A stretch of 7,175 nucleotides of DNA from Acidimicrobiia bacterium. Its GTDB lineage: Bacteria; Actinomycetota; Acidimicrobiia; Acidimicrobiales; Ilumatobacteraceae. How positions within the stretch are numbered: the first letter of the stretch is position 1; every line of letters starts with the position of its first letter. The stretch spans positions 1-7,175 of the forward strand of contig JACCUL010000065.1 in the NCBI GenBank assembly GCA_013811855.1, written 5' to 3'. Position numbers and translations under genes: made by a program. Under the pieces are notes generated by a model. It worked only from the letters and a program-made list of their open reading frames with translations, was not told the DNA's origin and did no database searches. This document shows, one piece after another, positions 5,665 through 7,175 of the stretch.

Positions 5665-6392
5665 ACGTGGACCCCCCGGAGGTCCTTGGAGATGGCGCCG
5701 CTGAGCGCGGCGAATTCGGGGTCGAAGCGCAGCTCGGGATGGCGCGGGTAGGCGAACGGCACGGCGAACTCGTTGACGATGCGGCCGGGGCGGGCCGACA
5801 TCACGAGCACGCGCGTGCTCATGAACACCGCCTCGCTGATCGAGTGGGTGATGAACAGCGCGGCGAAGCCCTCGGCCTGGAATAGGGCCTGGGTCTGGTC
5901 GTTGAGGTGCTCGCGGGTGATCTCGTCGACGGCCCCGAACGGCTCGTCGAACAGCAGGACGGGCGGGCGCAGCGTCAGCGTGCGGGCCAGCGACGCCCGC
6001 ATCTTCATGCCGCCCGACAACGACCTCGGGTAGTGCCCCTCGAAGCCGTCGAGGCCGACCATCGCGATGGCCTGGGTGGCCAGCCGTGACCGCTCGGCCG
6101 CCGGGACGCCGCGCAGCTCGGCGAGCAGCTCGACGTTCTTGCGCACCGTCCGCCACGGCAGGAGCGTGGCGTCCTGGAACACGTAGCCGAGGTGTTCCCG
6201 GTCGATCTCGACCCGGCCTGCCGTCGGCCGCAACAGGCCGGAGGCGATGCGCAGCAGCGTCGATTTGCCGCAGCCCGACGGCCCGACGACGGTCACGAAC
6301 TCGTGGCGGTCGACGGAGAACGAGGCGTCGGCCACGGCCCGCGTCCCGTCGGGGTACACCATCTCGATGCCGTCGAAGGTCAGGGCAGCCAC
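5661..6392 (-). CDS. ABC transporter ATP-binding protein (SsuB/TauB-type)
   Basis: A 243-residue ATPase subunit, the first gene of the minus-strand transporter operon. All nucleotide-binding motifs are intact: Walker A GPSGCGKST (37-45), Q-loop Gln73 in VFQDATLLPW, signature LSGGM (125-129), Walker B PVLLFDEP (144-151), D-loop near GAVD (153-156) and switch His183 in ITHSISEA. VFQDATLLPW and LSGGM are typical of the nitrate/sulfonate/taurine importer subfamily. It would work on the cytoplasmic face as a dimer with the adjacent permease. The GTG at 6392 starts directly before the first strand (ALTFDGIEMVYPDG); no strong ribosome-binding site is visible. The stop overlaps the permease start by 4 bp. 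Expression probably comes from the 87-bp gap shared with the CBS gene. Confidence 0.96.
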   Translation of the reverse strand: MAALTFDGIEMVYPDGTRAVADASFSVDRHEFVTVVGPSGCGKSTLLRIASGLLRPTAGRVEIDREHLGYVFQDATLLPWRTVRKNVELLAELRGVPAAERSRLATQAIAMVGLDGFEGHYPRSLSGGMKMRASLARTLTLRPPVLLFDEPFGAVDEITREHLNDQTQALFQAEGFAALFITHSISEAVFMSTRVLVMSARPGRIVNEFAVPFAYPRHPELRFDPEFAALSGAISKDLRGVHV

Positions 6393-6401
6393 GTCGAGAA
6401 C

Positions 6402-6407
6402 TATGAT
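6402..6407 (+). promoter_or_regulatory. candidate -10 element for the CBS gene
   Basis: TATGAT matches the -10 consensus at five of six positions and stands out in this GC-rich gap. It lies about 70 nt before the CBS start. No good -35 sits at 16-18 bp upstream (that position is inside the 5' end of the ATPase gene), so recognition could involve another sigma factor or an activator. On the opposite strand the same bases give only a weaker match (CATAGT). Confidence 0.3.
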
Positions 6408-6427
6408 CGCACGTCGTCAGGGCGCGT

Positions 6428-6452
6428 GCCCCGGGGCGGGGGACACGGTGTC
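6428..6452. promoter_or_regulatory. two adjacent palindromes in the divergent promoter region
   Basis: GCCCCGGGGC (6428-6437) is a perfect 10-bp palindrome, and GACAC-G-GTGTC (6442-6452) is a perfect 5-1-5 inverted repeat 4 bp further on. Both lie between the divergent ATPase and CBS starts, downstream of the TATGAT element relative to the CBS gene. This is where a repressor of one or both transcripts would bind. The first could be GC-rich chance; the second is less composition-driven. Confidence 0.3.
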
Positions 6453-6479
6453 GCCACGTCGATTCGAATGGGAGATCAG

Positions 6480-6917
6480 GTGAACGTCAAGTCGATCCTG
6501 GGGGTGAAGGGCTCGGACGTGGCCACCGTCGGTCAGGAGGCCAGCCTTGCCGACGCCGCGGCCCAGCTCCGCGACCGCAAGGTCGGTGCGCTGGTGGTCT
6601 CCGACGACGGCAGCCACATCGACGGGATCATCTCCGAGCGCGACGTGGTCCGGGCGCTCGCCGCCCACGGGTCAGGCGCCCTCGGGCGCACCGTGGCGTC
6701 GGCGATGTCGGCCGACGTCGTGACGTGCCGCGACGACGACTCGGTCGAGGAGCTGATGGTCCAGATGACCGAGCGCCGCATCCGCCACCTGCCCGTCGTC
6801 GACGACAACGGCGCGCTGGCCGGCATCATCTCGATCGGCGACGTCGTCAAGGGCCGCCTCGGCCAGCTCGAGACCGAGAACCAGGCCCTCTTCGAGTACT
6901 TGCACCAGGGGCGTTGA
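6480..6917 (+). CDS. two-CBS-domain protein
   Basis: A 145-residue protein consisting of a tandem CBS pair (Bateman module). CBS1 spans about residues 8-65 (VATVGQEASLADAAAQL, ALVVSDDGSHIDGIISERDV). CBS2 spans about 74-128 (MSADVVTCRDDDSVEEL, RRIRHLPVVDDNGALAGIIS, IGDVV). A short helical tail follows (QLETENQALFEYLHQGR). Bateman modules usually sense adenosine nucleotides, and the SERD and SIGD motifs sit where family members contact the ligand phosphates or ribose. No catalytic domain is attached, so a partner protein is expected. GTG 6480 is chosen because GGGAG (6470-6474) lies 5 nt upstream; an ATG at 6468 in the same frame has no ribosome-binding site. It is followed on the same strand by fusA after 77 bp and diverges from the ABC ATPase. 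Confidence 0.93.
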   Translation: MNVKSILGVKGSDVATVGQEASLADAAAQLRDRKVGALVVSDDGSHIDGIISERDVVRALAAHGSGALGRTVASAMSADVVTCRDDDSVEELMVQMTERRIRHLPVVDDNGALAGIISIGDVVKGRLGQLETENQALFEYLHQGR

Positions 6918-6924
6918 TCCGTCA

Positions 6925-6943
6925 GCCCGGCGTGCTGCCGGGC
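6925..6943. other. perfect GC hairpin between the CBS gene and fusA
   Basis: GCCCGGC (6925-6931) and GCCGGGC (6937-6943) form a perfect 7-bp stem with the 5-nt loop GTGCT. It begins 7 bp after the CBS stop. No T-run follows, so it is not a standard intrinsic terminator; it may attenuate or process a CBS-fusA transcript. The loop contains an in-frame GTG that could be mistaken for an upstream fusA start. Confidence 0.4.
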
Positions 6944-6994
6944 GAGATCCCGCCGGACCCCGTCACCAAGACTCCCCAGAACCGAAAGCCCAAG

Positions 6995-7175
<181 letters not shown>

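Noticed and set aside
4418..5704. Second long plus-strand open frame (428 codons) over the same region
   Set aside because: It has a biased Ser/Thr/Arg/Pro composition, no domain, and is fully antisense to the lipoprotein N-terminus and permease.
3997..5751. Long plus-strand open frame (584 codons) opposite the binding protein and permease genes
   Set aside because: It is rich in Asp, Arg, Gly and Ala with no recognisable domain, and lies antisense to genes with clear ABC transporter motifs. High GC opens such frames.
6932..6994. Upstream GTG start for fusA
   Set aside because: It would add 21 Pro-rich residues not found in EF-G and lies in the hairpin loop; ATG 6995 has a ribosome-binding site and aligns with family starts.

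Overview
The window is GC-rich bacterial DNA with dense gene packing, many GTG starts and 4-bp stop/start overlaps. The S12 sequence, the actinobacterial-looking sigma factor/partner pair and the CHAT-type tail suggest a high-GC actinobacterium. Acidimicrobiia is my tentative guess, because the protein sequences do not look like standard Streptomyces or Mycobacterium ones. No RNA gene, CRISPR array, insertion sequence or origin is visible.

Layout. (1) Positions 1-1260, plus strand: the C-terminal tail of a protein that looks like a CHAT-domain (caspase-like) protein, then a sigma-70-family (ECF-like) sigma factor, then a small protein overlapping the sigma stop by 4 bp. This looks like one signalling/regulatory unit. 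(2) 1267-1809, minus strand: a DUF1697 protein, convergent with unit 1 and divergent from the next. (3) 1904-2758, plus strand: rpsL and rpsG (ribosomal proteins S12 and S7), the first half of the classical str operon. (4) 2773-6392, minus strand: a probable operon read right to left as ABC ATPase, ABC permease, lipoprotein substrate-binding protein, a PTPS/QueD-like protein, and a wrecked 2-oxoglutarate/Fe(II) oxygenase of the isopenicillin-N-synthase-like family. (5) 6480-7175, plus strand: a two-CBS-domain protein and the start of fusA (elongation factor G), cut by the window edge.

How the genes relate. rpsL, rpsG and fusA normally sit together. Here an oppositely oriented transporter operon and a CBS gene lie between rpsG and fusA, so fusA probably depends on a promoter at or within the CBS gene. 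The transporter genes are tightly spaced (4-bp overlap, 45 bp, 29 bp, 7 bp), which suggests co-expression of import with a pterin-fold protein and formerly with an oxygenase. The oxygenase has kept its N- and C-terminal ends but lost the catalytic core. The QueD-like protein keeps its zinc-type histidines but lacks the usual catalytic cysteine. S12 carries Arg at position 88, where Lys is usual; the same change is a known streptomycin-resistance substitution in other bacteria.
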